A stretch of DNA of 64,000 bases from Nematopogon swammerdamellus (GCA_946902875.1 OX336343.1:22863596-22927595), one strand, 5' to 3'. Shown: positions 39,097 through 49,629, counted from the stretch's first letter. The notes: a model not told the origin generated them from the sequence alone. Numbers and translations are program-made.

Positions 39097-39594
39097 CCCC
39101 CGCTTCCACCACCGGGGCGGCGGCGCGGGAGGCGCGGCTGCAGATTTAGAGTATTCTACATTTATCTTTATCCACTGGCTTCTTGCATCGTTTCTCTTTA
39201 CCTAGTGTTGTAGCGTGTTGTGTTGTGTGTGTGTACTACACACGTCGGTGTAGCGCTATAGCCGACCGCGCCGTGCGCCGGCGCAGCCTGTAATGACTCA
39301 ATTATCCGTTTAGAGAGGGCGGGCACTAGCGCGCGGCACTATGTCTTCATTATCCGAATATAGTTTTATGGATAAGAAAGTGTAGAAATTGTGATCTTAA
39401 AAAAAATTGAAAATTGAATTTGTGTTTTTGTTTAATTTGCATTATCCACCTCCGCGCGTTGTTTTCACATCCCAAAGGTCAATTTATAAAGAATACCATA
39501 TAGCATTAAACTCATCTTTTGAACAGAAATGAAATCAAATATGTTTATTTATCTTAAATTTTAACGATAGTACATTAAAATAAGTTAAAGCGGT
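39097..39594. other. No gene; GC-rich 39105-39140 and 39260-39345
   Basis: ccgcgccgtgcgccggcgcagcc and a short gtgttgtgtgtgtgt run. Possibly non-coding regulatory DNA. Nothing firm. Confidence 0.4.
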
Positions 39595-39919
39595 CTCGGT
39601 AGCTCAGTGGTGCGGTCGGTCGAATGAGCGCGGTCAGTACTTGGATGGGTGACCGCTCGACCGTTGGAGGCTGACTGTGTCGGTCCCTTCCCTTCTTACC
39701 TTACTAGGTGGTAGGGTTTATCCCGGCCGGGTTGGTACAACCGCACTGAGTGAAACGTCGGTCGAAACGGCTATGTAAATAGTTCGTGTTTTCCGTCCAG
39801 TTCAGTGTATCCGACATGAAATGAAGGGAAGCACTGACATGGCATCTAGTTTACCCGGTGTTATGAGCTGACATCACGGATGTTGTAGGTGATGTAGCCA
39901 ACCGTGTCAGTATCTATAA
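39595..39919 (+). mobile_element. SINE-A, head shortened
   Basis: ggtctcggtagctcagtggtgcgg, then directly gagcgcggtcagtacttgg and atgggtgaccgctcg. The T-arm-like segment is lost. Core, body and gtgtcagtatctataaaaataaa follow. Confidence 0.85.
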
Positions 39920-39941
39920 AAATAAAGTAGCAAGATAAAGA

Positions 39942-40072
39942 GTTTATCCCGGCCGGGTTGGTTCCACCGCACTGAGCGAAACGTCGGTCGAAACGGCTAT
40001 GTAAATAGTTCGTGTTTTCCGTCCACTTCAGTGTAGCCGACACGAAATGAAGGGAAGCATTGACATGGCACA
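39942..40072 (+). mobile_element. SINE-A core/body fragment
   Basis: gtttatcccggccgggttggttccaccgc ... gaagggaagcattgacatggcac. No tail. Confidence 0.75.
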
Positions 40073-40689
40073 TTATAGATGATAAAGCAAAAGCTAGTCT
40101 ATCAATGCGCAATCTATGTGTATTCGGAAACGGCTTAAATCTCAAGACGGTGCTGAACACCGAACTATATACTCTAGAAGAGCCGAAGCGAGATTAAACA
40201 TGTTACCTATCGCCGGCAAGTCAGTCGTCTGTTCGTTCCCGCCAACGACGCCGAGAGGAATAAGTATTTAGGCTACTTCAATAAGAAAATTTGCGCGACT
40301 TTGGGCTACCTGAAAGTTGATTTTCTGCGACATTACAATCTGGCCATCTGACAACCCTGCGCTCGACTGACGATGGTCGACGAATTGTAATTCGCGGAAC
40401 CTCCCGTCAGCCAATGACAATGACAGGACCATAGAGGGCATTGTATTGGGGTGTTGACAAGACCACTTTGAAGGAAACATGCCTGCCTTTTGTTGACACG
40501 AAAATCATTCTTTATTTATGTAATAGCGTGAGTATGTGAATTTTCCGACTTTAAGTTATCGACTCAAAATCAATGCAATTGCCATCACGAATACATTTAA
40601 ACGAGCGCTTTAAAAGTCACCTAACTTAATACTAGAACCTGCGAAGCGCGATCAGTTCACATTTTTTTTATTGAGAGCGCGACATATGG
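40073..40689. other. No gene seen
   Basis: Unassigned. Confidence 0.4.
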
Positions 40690-40905
40690 CCCCGAGCCAC
40701 CCATAAGGTGTCTAACGACACCCATGGACATTCGGTCGTATGCGGGGGTTGCGAATGCCATGCCGGCCTGAGAGGTGCCCATTTACGCCCCTCTTGAAGG
40801 ACCCGAGACTGTACTTGGGGGGAAATATATGAGCAGGGTTTACCGGTTCTGTAGAGGAAAGATCTGCAGAATCGATTGGTACGCATCCGCGGTAGACCAG
40901 CGTGT
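40690..40905 (-). pseudogene. LINE ORF2 C-terminal fragment
   Basis: A minus frame holds FPPKYSLGSFKRGVNGHLSG then RHGIRNP, the 'FPP.Y....FK..VN.HL.G' tail block of CR1/L2-like LINE proteins. It is followed by the HTTECPWVSLDTLW string often seen in this C-terminal region. No RT core or poly(A). Confidence 0.6.
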
Positions 40906-40974
40906 AGGGATGCAATCCTTGCCCAGTGCGTGTGGTGCGGAGGTGTGAAAGGGGACGGCGGGACATCCAATTCA

Positions 40975-41455
40975 AGCAGCGGGTGGCTGAGTTGTTTCGG
41001 CATCGGCTTCTCATGCGAGAGGTCCGAGGTTCGAATGAGTTTTTTCTGAGGAAAAATTTTACGTGCATACCTACACCTGCTGCTTCACCGTTCGGAGCCG
41101 GTGTAAAACTGTAGTTCCTTTCCCTTGCGCCTTACTAGGTGGTTGGCTCAAATAATTGAATGGTCCACTTCGAAAAATACTTAAATCCAAATTTACCAAA
41201 CCAACCCAGTCCACCGTACTGGCTACAATTATTGTAGCCAGTACGGTGGACTGGGTTGGTTTGGTACCACCGTATTGGATGTAAGATGGCCGCATAGCAG
41301 CCTCGGTGGTGCTCTCCTCTAGTCCAGTATAGCCAGCAATCCAGGGAAGTCTCCGGTATTGCACCTACCTTCTCGGAGATGATATTGGCTGGTCGGAGCG
41401 TGTGCTTTGGCCCCTCCGACTCAGCCACCCATAACGGATTACATAAAAAAATTGT
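40975..41455 (+). mobile_element. SINE-D, full length, with internal palindromic insertion
   Basis: Head gcgggtggctgagttgtttcgg ... gaggtccgaggttcgaat, then the usual body, core and cagccacccataacggattacat(A)7. Between ggctcaaat and gggttggt the copy carries about 90 extra nt, including the perfect palindrome 41194-41266. Confidence 0.88.
41194..41266. repeat. Perfect palindrome, 36-bp arms, 1-nt centre
   Basis: taccaaaccaacccagtcc... (41194-41229) and its exact complement (41231-41266) meet at a single t. The right arm is SINE-D core sequence, so the left arm is an inverted copy of it. Confidence 0.92.
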
Positions 41456-41680
41456 CATGATGAATACATACTTTCAAATGATCACATTACTAGCCATCTC
41501 TTTCTATGAATGCGCTAATGCTCCTCTCTCGCGTATTTGCGAATATAAGACGATAAGGTGCACCACATAACACAAGGAGCAGTCATTGTGAAATCATCTT
41601 ACAAGCTCCTTTGGTCGATTACATGTTTTTTCGGGAGTGATGTATGAGAAAGGCTTATCTAGTACTGTAGATCAGTGGTG
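41456..41680 (+). repeat. Repeat R, uninterrupted copy
   Basis: catgatgaatacatactttcaaatgatc ... acataacacaaggagcag..attgtgaaatcatcttacaagctcctttggtcg ... gtatgagaaaggcttatctagt. It is the empty-site counterpart of the copy at 34157-35055. Confidence 0.7.
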
Positions 41681-41949
41681 CATCAACGGCTGATCGTCGA
41701 GCTAATCTAATCTAATAAATAAATTAGTTATCGCGACTGAGCTGAGTAACGTCTTGGTCATCCGCCAGATCACTTTATCGCCGGGCACAGAGCGGGGTTA
41801 GTTTCAGAGGTGGACATAGTTTTTTTACCGGTAAACTAAACATAATTAAAAAAATAATGTCTAAAACTCTGGAGATATTTTCAAATATTCTGTATTTATT
41901 CATTGAAACAGATAAATAATGATATATTTTGTTTACTAATGATTTTAAG

Positions 41950-42292
41950 TGTGTGGGGCCGGTACTTAAAGTACTGTGTGGGGCCGGTACTTAAAAAGAA
42001 TATCCTCACTGCACCTCTCCACATGCATGTCGTAAAAGGCGACTAAGGGATCAGCACAAGATGCTGTGCTGAAGGGCGACAGGCTCGCCACCTCTCACCT
42101 TGGCACGGTACTCCCACCGAGTCGTGCAGCAGGTGGGTCTTCGTGCCTTACTTGCTGCTTGATCGATTTAATCTTGTTCGAATACTTTGCGAAACGTGGC
42201 GGTCGGTGTTGAGCTGTAATTGACCAGAGTACTTGCAGCACAACACCGATTACTCTGCTTACCCCGATTATCGGGATTCAGCGTGTGTGATA
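41950..42292 (+). repeat. Repeat C, complete, with duplicated start
   Basis: gtgtggggccggtacttaaa occurs twice in a row (41950, 41975). Then the full C order follows through ggcggtcggtgttgagctgtaatt to attatcgggattcagcgtg. Confidence 0.88.
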
Positions 42293-42370
42293 TGTATGTA
42301 TGTATGATTTTAAGTTTACCCTGTTGTTAATTCTACTAATTTTAAATTTTTAAGCATTAACAGTTGAAGG

Positions 42371-42748
42371 TTTTTTTTGTATGGGGAAACTGATACGGTT
42401 AGCTACATCACCTACAACATCCGTGACAGCCCATAACACCGGGTGAACTAGGTGCCATGTCAGTGCTTCCCTTCATTTCATGTCGGCTACACACTGAACT
42501 GGACGGAAAACACGAACTATTTACATAGCCGTTTCGACCGACGTTTCAGTCAGTGCGGTGGTACCAACCCGGGTGGGATAAACCCTACCACCTAGTAAGG
42601 TAAGAAGGGAAGGGACCTACAGTTTTACGTGGAATCCGAACCACGGTCAGCCTCCAACGGTCGAGCGGTCACCCATCCAAGTACTGACCGCGCTCAGGGT
42701 TGTTTAACAACAGACGACCGACCGCGCCACTGAGCTACCGAGGCTGAC
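42371..42748 (-). mobile_element. SINE-A, full length
   Basis: (T)8 gtatggggaaactgatacgg, body, core and cacggtcagcctccaacgg. Then catccaagtactgaccgcgctc (5S-like, reversed), agacgaccgaccgcgccactgagctaccgaggctgac. Confidence 0.92.
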
Positions 42749-42754
42749 AAAAGG

Positions 42755-42958
42755 TTTTTTTTTTTTTTTATTGATGCTGACACGGTTGGCTTCATCACCT
42801 ACAACATCCGCGATGTCAGCCCATAACACCGGATGAACTTGGTGCCACGTCAGTGATTCCCTTCGGTCGTGCCGGCTACACTGAACTGGACGGAAAACAC
42901 AAACTATTTACATAGCCGTTTCGACCGACCTTTCATTCAGTGCGGTGGTACCAACCCG
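42755..42958 (-). mobile_element. SINE-A/B 3' part
   Basis: (T)14 attgatgctgacacgg ... cagtgcggtggtaccaacccgg, where it is broken by unrelated sequence. Confidence 0.85.
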
Positions 42959-43088
42959 GTACTGAAGACTTACATAAGTCGACGTTTCGCCCGCTACGTC
43001 GCGGGCTTCTTCAGGAACTGCGGGAGTTCCTGGAGCCGACGACGTCTGGTGCCCGTTGTACCAGACGTCAAACGGTACAAACGTGGGT
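42959..43088. repeat. Foreign segment between mirrored SINE pieces
   Basis: tactgaagacttacataagtcgacgtttcgcccgctacgtcgcgggcttcttcagg, plus a 10-bp hairpin gacgtctggt/accagacgtc. The gaagaagcccgcgacgtagcgggcgaaacg string (reverse) is frequent at animal retroelement ends. Family not determined. Confidence 0.5.
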
Positions 43089-43247
43089 CGTAACGGCTAT
43101 GTAAATAACTCGTGTTTTCCGTCCAGTTCAGTGTAGCTGGCACGAACGAAGTGAAACACTGACATGGCACCTAGTTCACCAAAGTGTTATAGGCCGACAT
43201 CACTGATGTAGTAGGTGATGAGTAGCCAACCGTGTCAGTTTCCATAA
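43089..43247 (+). mobile_element. SINE-A/B 3' part, opposite orientation
   Basis: taacggctatgtaaataactcgtgttttccgtcc ... gtagccaaccgtgtcagtttccataaatc. With 42755-42958 it makes an interrupted inverted repeat. Confidence 0.85.
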
Positions 43248-43285
43248 ATCATCATCAATCAATCAATATCATCAATCAATATTAT

Positions 43286-43645
43286 ATATTATACTAATAA
43301 TAAATCTGTAAGGGATGGTTATGGAGTAAGTTGTGTACTTTGTTTTATGAGATATTGAGTTTGTAGACTCTATATAAGATACAAAAACTAAATTGACTAT
43401 TTTTAGAAATCTTTTCTGTATGCATAATGCATATTCCTCCATAACTCTAAAACCGATCATCCGAATTCAGTGAAACTTAGTACAAGCACATTTGATTATA
43501 CAGGACACAGGATAGGCTAAATAAAATTCAGTTCCGATTACACTAAGTTATGGCTCCCATACAAACCGAATTGTTCCGCGCGCCGAAATAGAGATACAGT
43601 AGTGGCTTACTTACTTACTTCCTTTCTAATAGCCGCAGGCAAAAG
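43286..43645 (+). repeat. Repeat H copy
   Basis: actaataataaatctgtaagggatgg ... ctctaaaaccgatcatccgaattcag ... tccgcgcgccgaaata. Collinear with 33797-34156, but the 3' end reads gccgcaggcaaaagcaaaa. Confidence 0.75.
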
Positions 43646-43703
43646 CAAAAAAAAAAACAATCATCTAGAAGTTGAAAACTGAAGGTAGAGCAAAACGCCT
43701 TAA

Positions 43704-44096
43704 CACCTTCACTGTCCGGGGACCGCCCGGCGGGTCCAGCATTACTAGTTCGAGACGTCCGGGACCCGCCGGCGGCGGGTCCCGGACGGTGAACACTTTA
43801 GATGATCAAAAATATTATTGGACTTGTTAGAATGGCCTCGAATTTTATTTGGACTCCCCAAGAAGGTATCAAATAAACAAAACCTCGAAAAAAATATATT
43901 TTTTAATCTATCGCCAGGTAACTTATTAATGAACCATGATACAATCTCAGTTGGACTTGACAATACAATTTTAGGGTTTGTATAGTGGACGGTGAAGGTG
44001 TATATATTTATTTTTAACGATTTCTCTGAATATTGCCAGCTCCCTATGTTCGGATATCTACAAGATTACTGTGGTAAATGGATTAAGGCGTTAAGC
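43704..44096. mobile_element. Possible piggyBac-like non-autonomous element
   Basis: Left ttaacaccttcactgtcc (43706-) and right ...ggattaaggcgttaa (to about 44096) both begin TTAAC.CCTT when read inward. TTAA is the piggyBac target. A second pair, caccttcactgtcc and ggacggtgaaggtg (44001), could instead be the ends. A GC hairpin (cgtccgggacccgcc/ggcgggtcccggacg) sits at 43757-43789. Boundaries uncertain. Confidence 0.4.
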
Positions 44097-44136
44097 CCCG
44101 ATCGAGAGTTGGTAGGAATTAGGATGCAAGCTTAGG

Positions 44137-44222
44137 CAATCCAGAGGAAAGTCTCCGGTATGGCACCTACCTCTTCGGAGTTGATATTGGCTGGTCCGAG
44201 CGTATGCTTTGGCCCCTCTGAC
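44137..44222 (+). mobile_element. SINE-D scrap
   Basis: caatccagaggaaagtctccggtatggcacctacc ... ttggctggtccgagcgtatgctttggcccctctgac. No head or tail. Confidence 0.75.
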
Positions 44223-44379
44223 CATTGACTTATATATTACTAACTAGAGGACATCCCATACAAGATAGTAATAGGAACTCAATCGTGTCAAAAATAATAA
44301 AATAAAAATTAAAATACTCAAAATAAATAACGTAATGTAAATTATAGTATGCGATATTCACTTTCTATTTAATTTTTTT

Positions 44380-44545
44380 TTTTCCGATTGCTTCCCTCCC
44401 TATATACCTATCCCTATCCCATCCCTTTCCTATCCCTATTCCTTTCCTCCCATTCCCTATCTTTATCCTCCCGATCCCTTCCTTCCTACTCCTTCCCTCC
44501 CTATGCTTATCCTTATCCCTCTCTCCTTCCCTGTCCTTACATATT
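44380..44545. repeat. Pyrimidine-rich low-complexity stretch
   Basis: Loose (CCCTAT)/(CCTTCC) repeats. Confidence 0.85.
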
Positions 44546-44850
44546 ATAAAATCTAACGTCTGCCGCCTATGTGTATGTATGTTCGCTTATAACTCGAAAA
44601 TTCCTCAACCTATTTACTTTCGGTCTTCGCCTATGCAATGCGGCATATCTCCGCCAGGTTATAAGCTGCATAGCAGCACGCCATTATTCTTCTCAGCTGA
44701 GCAGTGGGGTCCAAAACTTGGAAGTGAATACAGATGGAAAAATACCAATTCCGTTAGCTTTCATATTGCGATTTACTCGAAAATTACTCAACCGATTTAT
44801 ATAGAGCTTTCACCGAGTTTTCCGCGAGCGGAGCTGCGGGCGCAGACATG
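44546..44850. repeat. Dispersed repeat with gagcggagctgcgggcgcag end
   Basis: cgcttataactcgaaaattcctcaacc and gatttactcgaaaattactcaaccg form an internal near-duplicate. It ends cgcgagcggagctgcgggcgcagac, similar in style to Helitron-type 3' ends. Class uncertain. Confidence 0.45.
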
Positions 44851-44879
44851 ACCAAATACAGTAAAGTACAATTAATATA

Positions 44880-45047
44880 TACAATGTGTCCCAAAACTCA
44901 ACGTCAAGCGGGAACCAGGGAGTAGGCCAACTTATGACTGACTACCCAGGGAAAAATGAGAAAAAAAATGTTTCCCTGGGTAGTCAGTCATAAACTATGG
45001 CCTACTCCTTGGTTCCCGCTTGACGTTGAGTTTTGGGACACGTTGTA
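44880..45047. mobile_element. Foldback MITE, arms about 75 bp
   Basis: tacaatgtgtcccaaaactcaacg ... gactacccagggaaa is mirrored by tttccctgggtagtc ... cgttgagttttgggacacgttgta, with a 16-nt A-rich loop. TA-rich flanks. Few mismatches. Confidence 0.88.
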
Positions 45048-45302
45048 TTAGTATATTTCACAATATTTAAATCTCATTAAAATAAATTAATTCCCAGATG
45101 CATTTTCATTTCGAATTCGCGAGCGCGGTGTTCGTGACTGCTTCGCCCGATGATGGTGAGCAGCATTGCAAGATCTTCCGAATGCTTTGTACGTATAACG
45201 GTATAGTTCAGCTACGCACATAACCACTCCATATATATATATATAGTCACCGCCGCCGCCACCGTCCCAGCGATCTAATCACGTGCGGAGATATACGCAG
45301 AG
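45048..45302. other. No gene seen
   Basis: Contains a short (TA)n at 45229-45244 and accgccgccgccaccg. Confidence 0.4.
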
Positions 45303-45629
45303 TACCGTTTGGGGCCGGTACTTTAAAAAAATAGCCCCACTGCATCTCTCCCCGTGTATGTCGTAAAAGTAGACTAAGGGATATGACTCCCTTCTTATAT
45401 TACTAGGTGGTAGGGTTTAACCCGCCCGGGTTGGTACCACCGCACTGAATGAAAGGTCGGTCGAAACGGCTATGTAAATAGTTTGTTTTTTCCGTCCAGT
45501 TCAGTGTAGCCGGCACGACCGAAGGGAAGTACTGACGTGGCACCAAGTTCACCCGGTGTTATGGGCTGACATCACGGATGTTGTAGGTGATGTAGCCAAC
45601 CGTGTCAGTTTCCATAAAAAAAAAAAAAA
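45303..45629 (+). mobile_element. SINE-B, full length
   Basis: taccgtttggggccggtac ... cccttcttatattactaggtgg ... gtgtcagtttccat(A)14. Confidence 0.92.
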
Positions 45630-45634
45630 GATTT

Positions 45635-45981
45635 GTCAGCCTCGGTAGCGCAACCCTGGGCGCGGTCAGTATTTGGATGGGTGACCGCTCGACCGTTGGA
45701 GGCTGACCGCGGTTCGGATTCCACGTTAAACCGTAGGTCTCTTCCCTTCTTACCTTACTAGGCGCTAGGGTTTAACCCGCCCAGGTTGGTATAACCGCAC
45801 TGAATGAAGCGTCGGTCGAAACGGCTATGTAAATAGTTCGTGTTTTCCGTCCAGTTCAGTGTAGTCGACATGAAATGAAGGGAAGCACTTAAAAAGCATC
45901 TAGTTCACACGGTTTTATGGACTGACATCACGGATGTTGTAGGTGATGTAGCCAACCGTGTCAGTTTCCATAAAAAAAAAA
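45635..45981 (+). mobile_element. SINE-A, head partly deleted, in tandem with SINE-B
   Basis: gtcagcctcggtagcgcaaccctgggcgcggtcagtatttgg (deleted between A box and 5S-like part), gaccgcggttcggattccacg, core, body, ttccat(A)10. It starts 6 nt after the SINE-B poly(A). Confidence 0.9.
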
Positions 45982-46810
45982 CGTGAACACGGTAGTAGGA
46001 CTCTTTGTTTATCCTAACTAAGTAATTCGTTTAAACGCCCGACTTAAATTATCGTTTCGAATTATACTATTTTAATATTTGCATTTCTTATATAACAAGT
46101 CCTTTCCATTGATACGTCAGATAATGCACACGCAAAAAAAAAAATCCCTTTCTTTCTCTTTCTCATTTGTCCCCTAAAATTAAAATTCTTTCATTTACTC
46201 TATACGTCCGTGATTGGGTCATCCATCATCATCAGTCATCAACTCTATTTATGTACCCAATTTTCTTTTCTCTTCCTGTAAGTACCCATTTTTCCCCTCT
46301 TTTGAGGTGCGGAATCCTAAAAATAAATCGAAGATAGGACAGGATGAGTAGGTAACTTCCCATACAATGCAGCCAAGAAATCATTTATTCTCATTGAAAC
46401 AAATGAAGGCAAGATTTCGCTTATGGAATTCAAAATTAGAATAACTTTGTCCCAATACAATATTCTGCCCACCACCAACTTTACACTTCTCACGCTCAAT
46501 CTCCGCCATCTTGGATCGTCGCCCGCCGACTCCACATTCGTAAGTGGAACACGTTCGCTCCAAATTCAAATTCAGTTCGCGCGGCGCCGCTTCCGCTTCC
46601 GGGCGCTGCTGATGCAATTTCCGGGGTCCACGCGAGGGGGCGGGGGGTGAACACTTGACCCCCAGTCAACTGTCACAGTGACAGCATTGGGTACAACTTG
46701 GTTTGGAAGGGGCTGATGTATTTTCGATTTGGAAAGCTGCACAGTGCGAAGAATAACACCCCTTTAAAATGACGTGATCCATGACTGTTTTTAATCTATG
46801 GAGATGATAT
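45982..46810. other. No gene seen; GC-rich 46555-46650
   Basis: 46430-46650 is comparatively complex and GC-rich (cgcggcgccgcttccgcttccgggcgctgctg), with overlapping short frames on both strands. It has no recognisable protein. A 5' exon or promoter is conceivable but not shown. Confidence 0.4.
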
Positions 46811-47126
46811 TGTGGGGCCGGTACTTAAAAATAATAATCCCACTGCATGTCTCCCCGTGCATGTCGTAAAAGGCGCCTAAAGGACGAGGGCAAGATGCCG
46901 TGCTAAAGGGCGACAGGATAGCCACCTCTCACCTTGGCACGGCCCTTCCACCGAGTAATGTAGCTTGTGGGTTTTCGTGCTTACTTGTTGCTTGATCTAT
47001 GTAGTTATCTTGTCTGAATACTTTGCTAAACGTTGTGATCAGTTTTGTGCTGTAATTTACCGGAGTCCTTGCAGCACAACACCGCTTACTCTGCTTACCC
47101 CCGATTTGTCAGGATACAGCGTGTGG
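46811..47126 (+). repeat. Repeat C, complete
   Basis: tgtggggccggtacttaaaaataataatcccactgc ... ccgtgctaaagggcgacagg ... gtgatcagttttgtgctgtaatttacc ... ttgcagcacaacaccgc. Confidence 0.88.
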
Positions 47127-47215
47127 TATGTATGTATGTGTGCATGTATCCGCACAGCATTAACTATTTTTATAACAAGCTCATAGAAAAAAAAATGTAT
47201 AATTATTATAGATTT

Positions 47216-47546
47216 TGTACCGTGGGGCCGGTACTTTAAAAGAATAGCCCCACTGCATCTCTCCCCATGTATGTCGTAAAAGGCGACTAAGGGATATGAC
47301 TCCCTTCTTATATTACTAGGTGGTAGGGTTTAACCCGCCCGGGTTGTTACCACCGCACTGAATGAAAGGTCGGTCGAAACGGCTATGTAAATAGTTTGTG
47401 TTTTCCGTCCAGTTCAGTGTAGCCGGCACGACCGAAGGGAAGCACTGACGTGACACCAAGTTCACCCGGTGTTATGGGCTGACATCACGGATGTTGTAGG
47501 TGATGTAGCCAACCGTGTCAGTTTCCATAAAAAAAAAAAAAAAAAA
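47216..47546 (+). mobile_element. SINE-B, full length
   Basis: gtaccgtggggccggtac ... gtcgtaaaaggcgactaaggg ... core, body, gtgtcagtttccat(A)18. Very close to the copies at 30832 and 45303. Confidence 0.92.
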
Positions 47547-47669
47547 GATTGGATCGTGCATATAATATGTACATTCCACGGTTCTTGTTACAATTGGAAA
47601 CTGTTTTTCAATCAAAACACAAAAAAAAAGAACAAAAATTACACTTACGTTGAAATTAATGAATACTTC

Positions 47670-47830
47670 TATCTCCCAAGCTCAAATGGCAGTGGGCTGG
47701 GCACGTTAGCCGAAGAGACGACGACCATTGGAGTAATCGTGTCCTACACTCCAGTGTCCGGCCTCCAGGCCGTGAGCCGGAAAACGGAGTGTGACAAGAC
47801 CACCCGCCAGGTTGGATACCCGCCATACGG
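47670..47830 (+). pseudogene. RTE-type LINE fragment
   Basis: One plus frame reads WAGHVSRRDDDHWSNRVLHS then SVRPPGREPENG, the 'WAGH..RR.D..W....' block upstream of the RTE C-terminus. gtgacaagaccacccgccagg (D..RPP.R region) follows with a frame break. Confidence 0.65.
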
Positions 47831-47980
47831 AACCCTAAAACATGTTACTTGTGCATAGAGTTTGACAACACCCACTTGACTGTTGACGTTTTTTTTTTCA
47901 GTAGCATTTTATTATTTACTTGATATTCCTCCCGATTACGTAGCTCCAAATCGCACATACGGTCGCAGGCAGCAGGTGTA

Positions 47981-48029
47981 TACGTCCGTACGTACGTACG
48001 TACGTATACGTACGTAGGTATACGTACGG
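47981..48029. repeat. Self-complementary (TACG)n stretch
   Basis: cgtacgtacgtacgtacgta with a variant tail. TACG/CGTA is its own complement, so it can form a cruciform. Confidence 0.85.
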
Positions 48030-48225
48030 GATGCTGGGAGCAGAGCAGCCGAAGGCGAACGCTGATAAATCATCTGTGATTTACTTTTATTCAGTTGGCA
48101 GTCGGGTGTGCCAGGGTCGGAACACGGGCGTGATTTATTTCGATATTTTGAGCGATAAATAGAGACTTTGCGGGCGGTTTTTTTAATTTTTATTTTTTTT
48201 GGAACCTGCGATTGCGTCATTGTGA
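48030..48225. other. Non-repetitive stretch with paired TGATTTA/TAAATCA motifs
   Basis: gataaatcatctgtgatttac and gtgatttatttcgatattttgagcgataaatag carry several homeodomain-like sites. Candidate conserved non-coding DNA. Pure inference. Confidence 0.3.
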
Positions 48226-48309
48226 AGAGAATATGCCTTTGTGCCTTGGGAGAGGCCTATGTCCAGCAGTGGACTGATACAGGCTGATGATGATGATGAT
48301 GACGATGAG
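48226..48309 (+). mobile_element. RTE-type LINE 3' end with (GAT)n tail
   Basis: gccttgggagaggcctatgtccagcagtggactg, coding the GEAYVQQWT end, then gatgatgatgatgatgacgatg. Confidence 0.8.
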
Positions 48310-48517
48310 AATATAAAACCAAACCGCAGCGCGACACAAAAAGCCTCATTGCTACTAAGGTTCAAAGTAGATTAAAATCTAAATTAAGTACTAGGAAAGC
48401 AAACAAAGGTACTATCCTCCAGTGTAGACAGAAAAAGACAATTTTGCTCAGAAAATAAAAAAAAAATGCTGTGCCTGTCTTATCTGTCCGCAGATTTATG
48501 TTCGCTGTTCACTGAAA

Positions 48518-48823
48518 ACCGGCCAAGTGCGAGTCGGACTCGCGCACCGAGGTTTCCGCACCACAAAAAAAAAAAGACGTTGAAAAAATACGCACTCATC
48601 TTGAATAGGGAATCCCTTAATTTTTCATAAAAATTTGTTTTAAATATATGTTGTTTGTTATACCCGCCAAAATAATACATATTCTGTGAAAATTACAACC
48701 GACTAGCTATTACAAAGATACAACCAAGAACCACCGGACGGACGGACGGACAGACAGACAGACGGACAGACAGTCGTTGTCGGCTTAGTAATAGGCTTCC
48801 GTACGGGGTACGGAAACCTAAAA
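48518..48823 (+). repeat. Repeat I, full length
   Basis: accggccaagtgcgagtcggactcgcgcaccgagg ... gacggacggacggacagacag ... ggcttccgtacggggtacgg and aaacctaaaaa. Best copy in the window. Confidence 0.88.
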
Positions 48824-49264
48824 AAAAACTATAAATTAAAATTGCATGAAAAGAAGACGACGGATAATAAATCTTCTTTTAAATAATCGTCTTCTTTTAA
48901 TTCTGTAAATCTTTTAATATACAATTAAGTAGGTATTAGTTGCATTAAAGCGCAATTAAATCACACCCAAGAAATAAGAAAATAATAATAATGAAAAGTT
49001 ATGAAATGTGAAACGTGGCGACTCCGCCACTGCGCGGGCTACAAATCATAGAATGCCAGAGACAAGTGTAATTTAAAATCTCCGACACTCGGCGGTCGGG
49101 ACTCGGGACACCCTGTACTTCGTTTTGTGTCGCTCCTCTGGCCGGTTACGTAAATCCGTTCCTGTATTCCTTAGATTTTTGTCGGGGGTTTCTTTGTCTT
49201 TTCCGGAAACGGTGACGTCATCTGAGTAGAAAAATAATAGGTTCCAGATCCTCAGTCTCCTATA
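48824..49264. other. No gene seen
   Basis: Unassigned. cttcttttaaataatcgtcttcttttaa is a short direct repeat near 48873. Confidence 0.4.
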
Positions 49265-49625
49265 TCATACATAATACTAATAATAAATCTGTAAGGGATG
49301 TTCATGGAGTAAGTTACTTTGTTTTATGAGATACTGCGTTTGTAGACTCTATGTATAATGATTTTTAGAAATATTTTCTGCATGTATGTAATGTTCCTCC
49401 ATAACTCTTAAACCTGTCATTCGAATTAGATGAAACTTAGTACAAGCACATTTAACTATACGGGACACAGGATAGGCTAAGTTAAATTCGTTTCCGGTTA
49501 GGCTAAGATGTGGCTCTCATACAAACCGAATTGTTCCGCGCGACGAAATAAAGGTACGGTAGCGGGATTACTGACTTTCTCCTTTTTAAATATGAAATTC
49601 ACACGAGCGAAGCCACGGGCAAAAC
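49265..49625 (+). repeat. Repeat H copy, directly beside the CR1 tail
   Basis: tactaataataaatctgtaagggatg ... cgacgaaataaaggtacggtagcggg ... gcgaagccacgggcaaaac. The usual gctag end is replaced by the LINE tail. Confidence 0.75.
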
Positions 49626-49629
49626 AAAA

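Noticed and set aside
43745..43963. 72-codon minus-strand frame as a piggyBac transposase remnant
   Set aside because: No DDE/DDD motif or known transposase signature can be seen. Only the termini hint at piggyBac.
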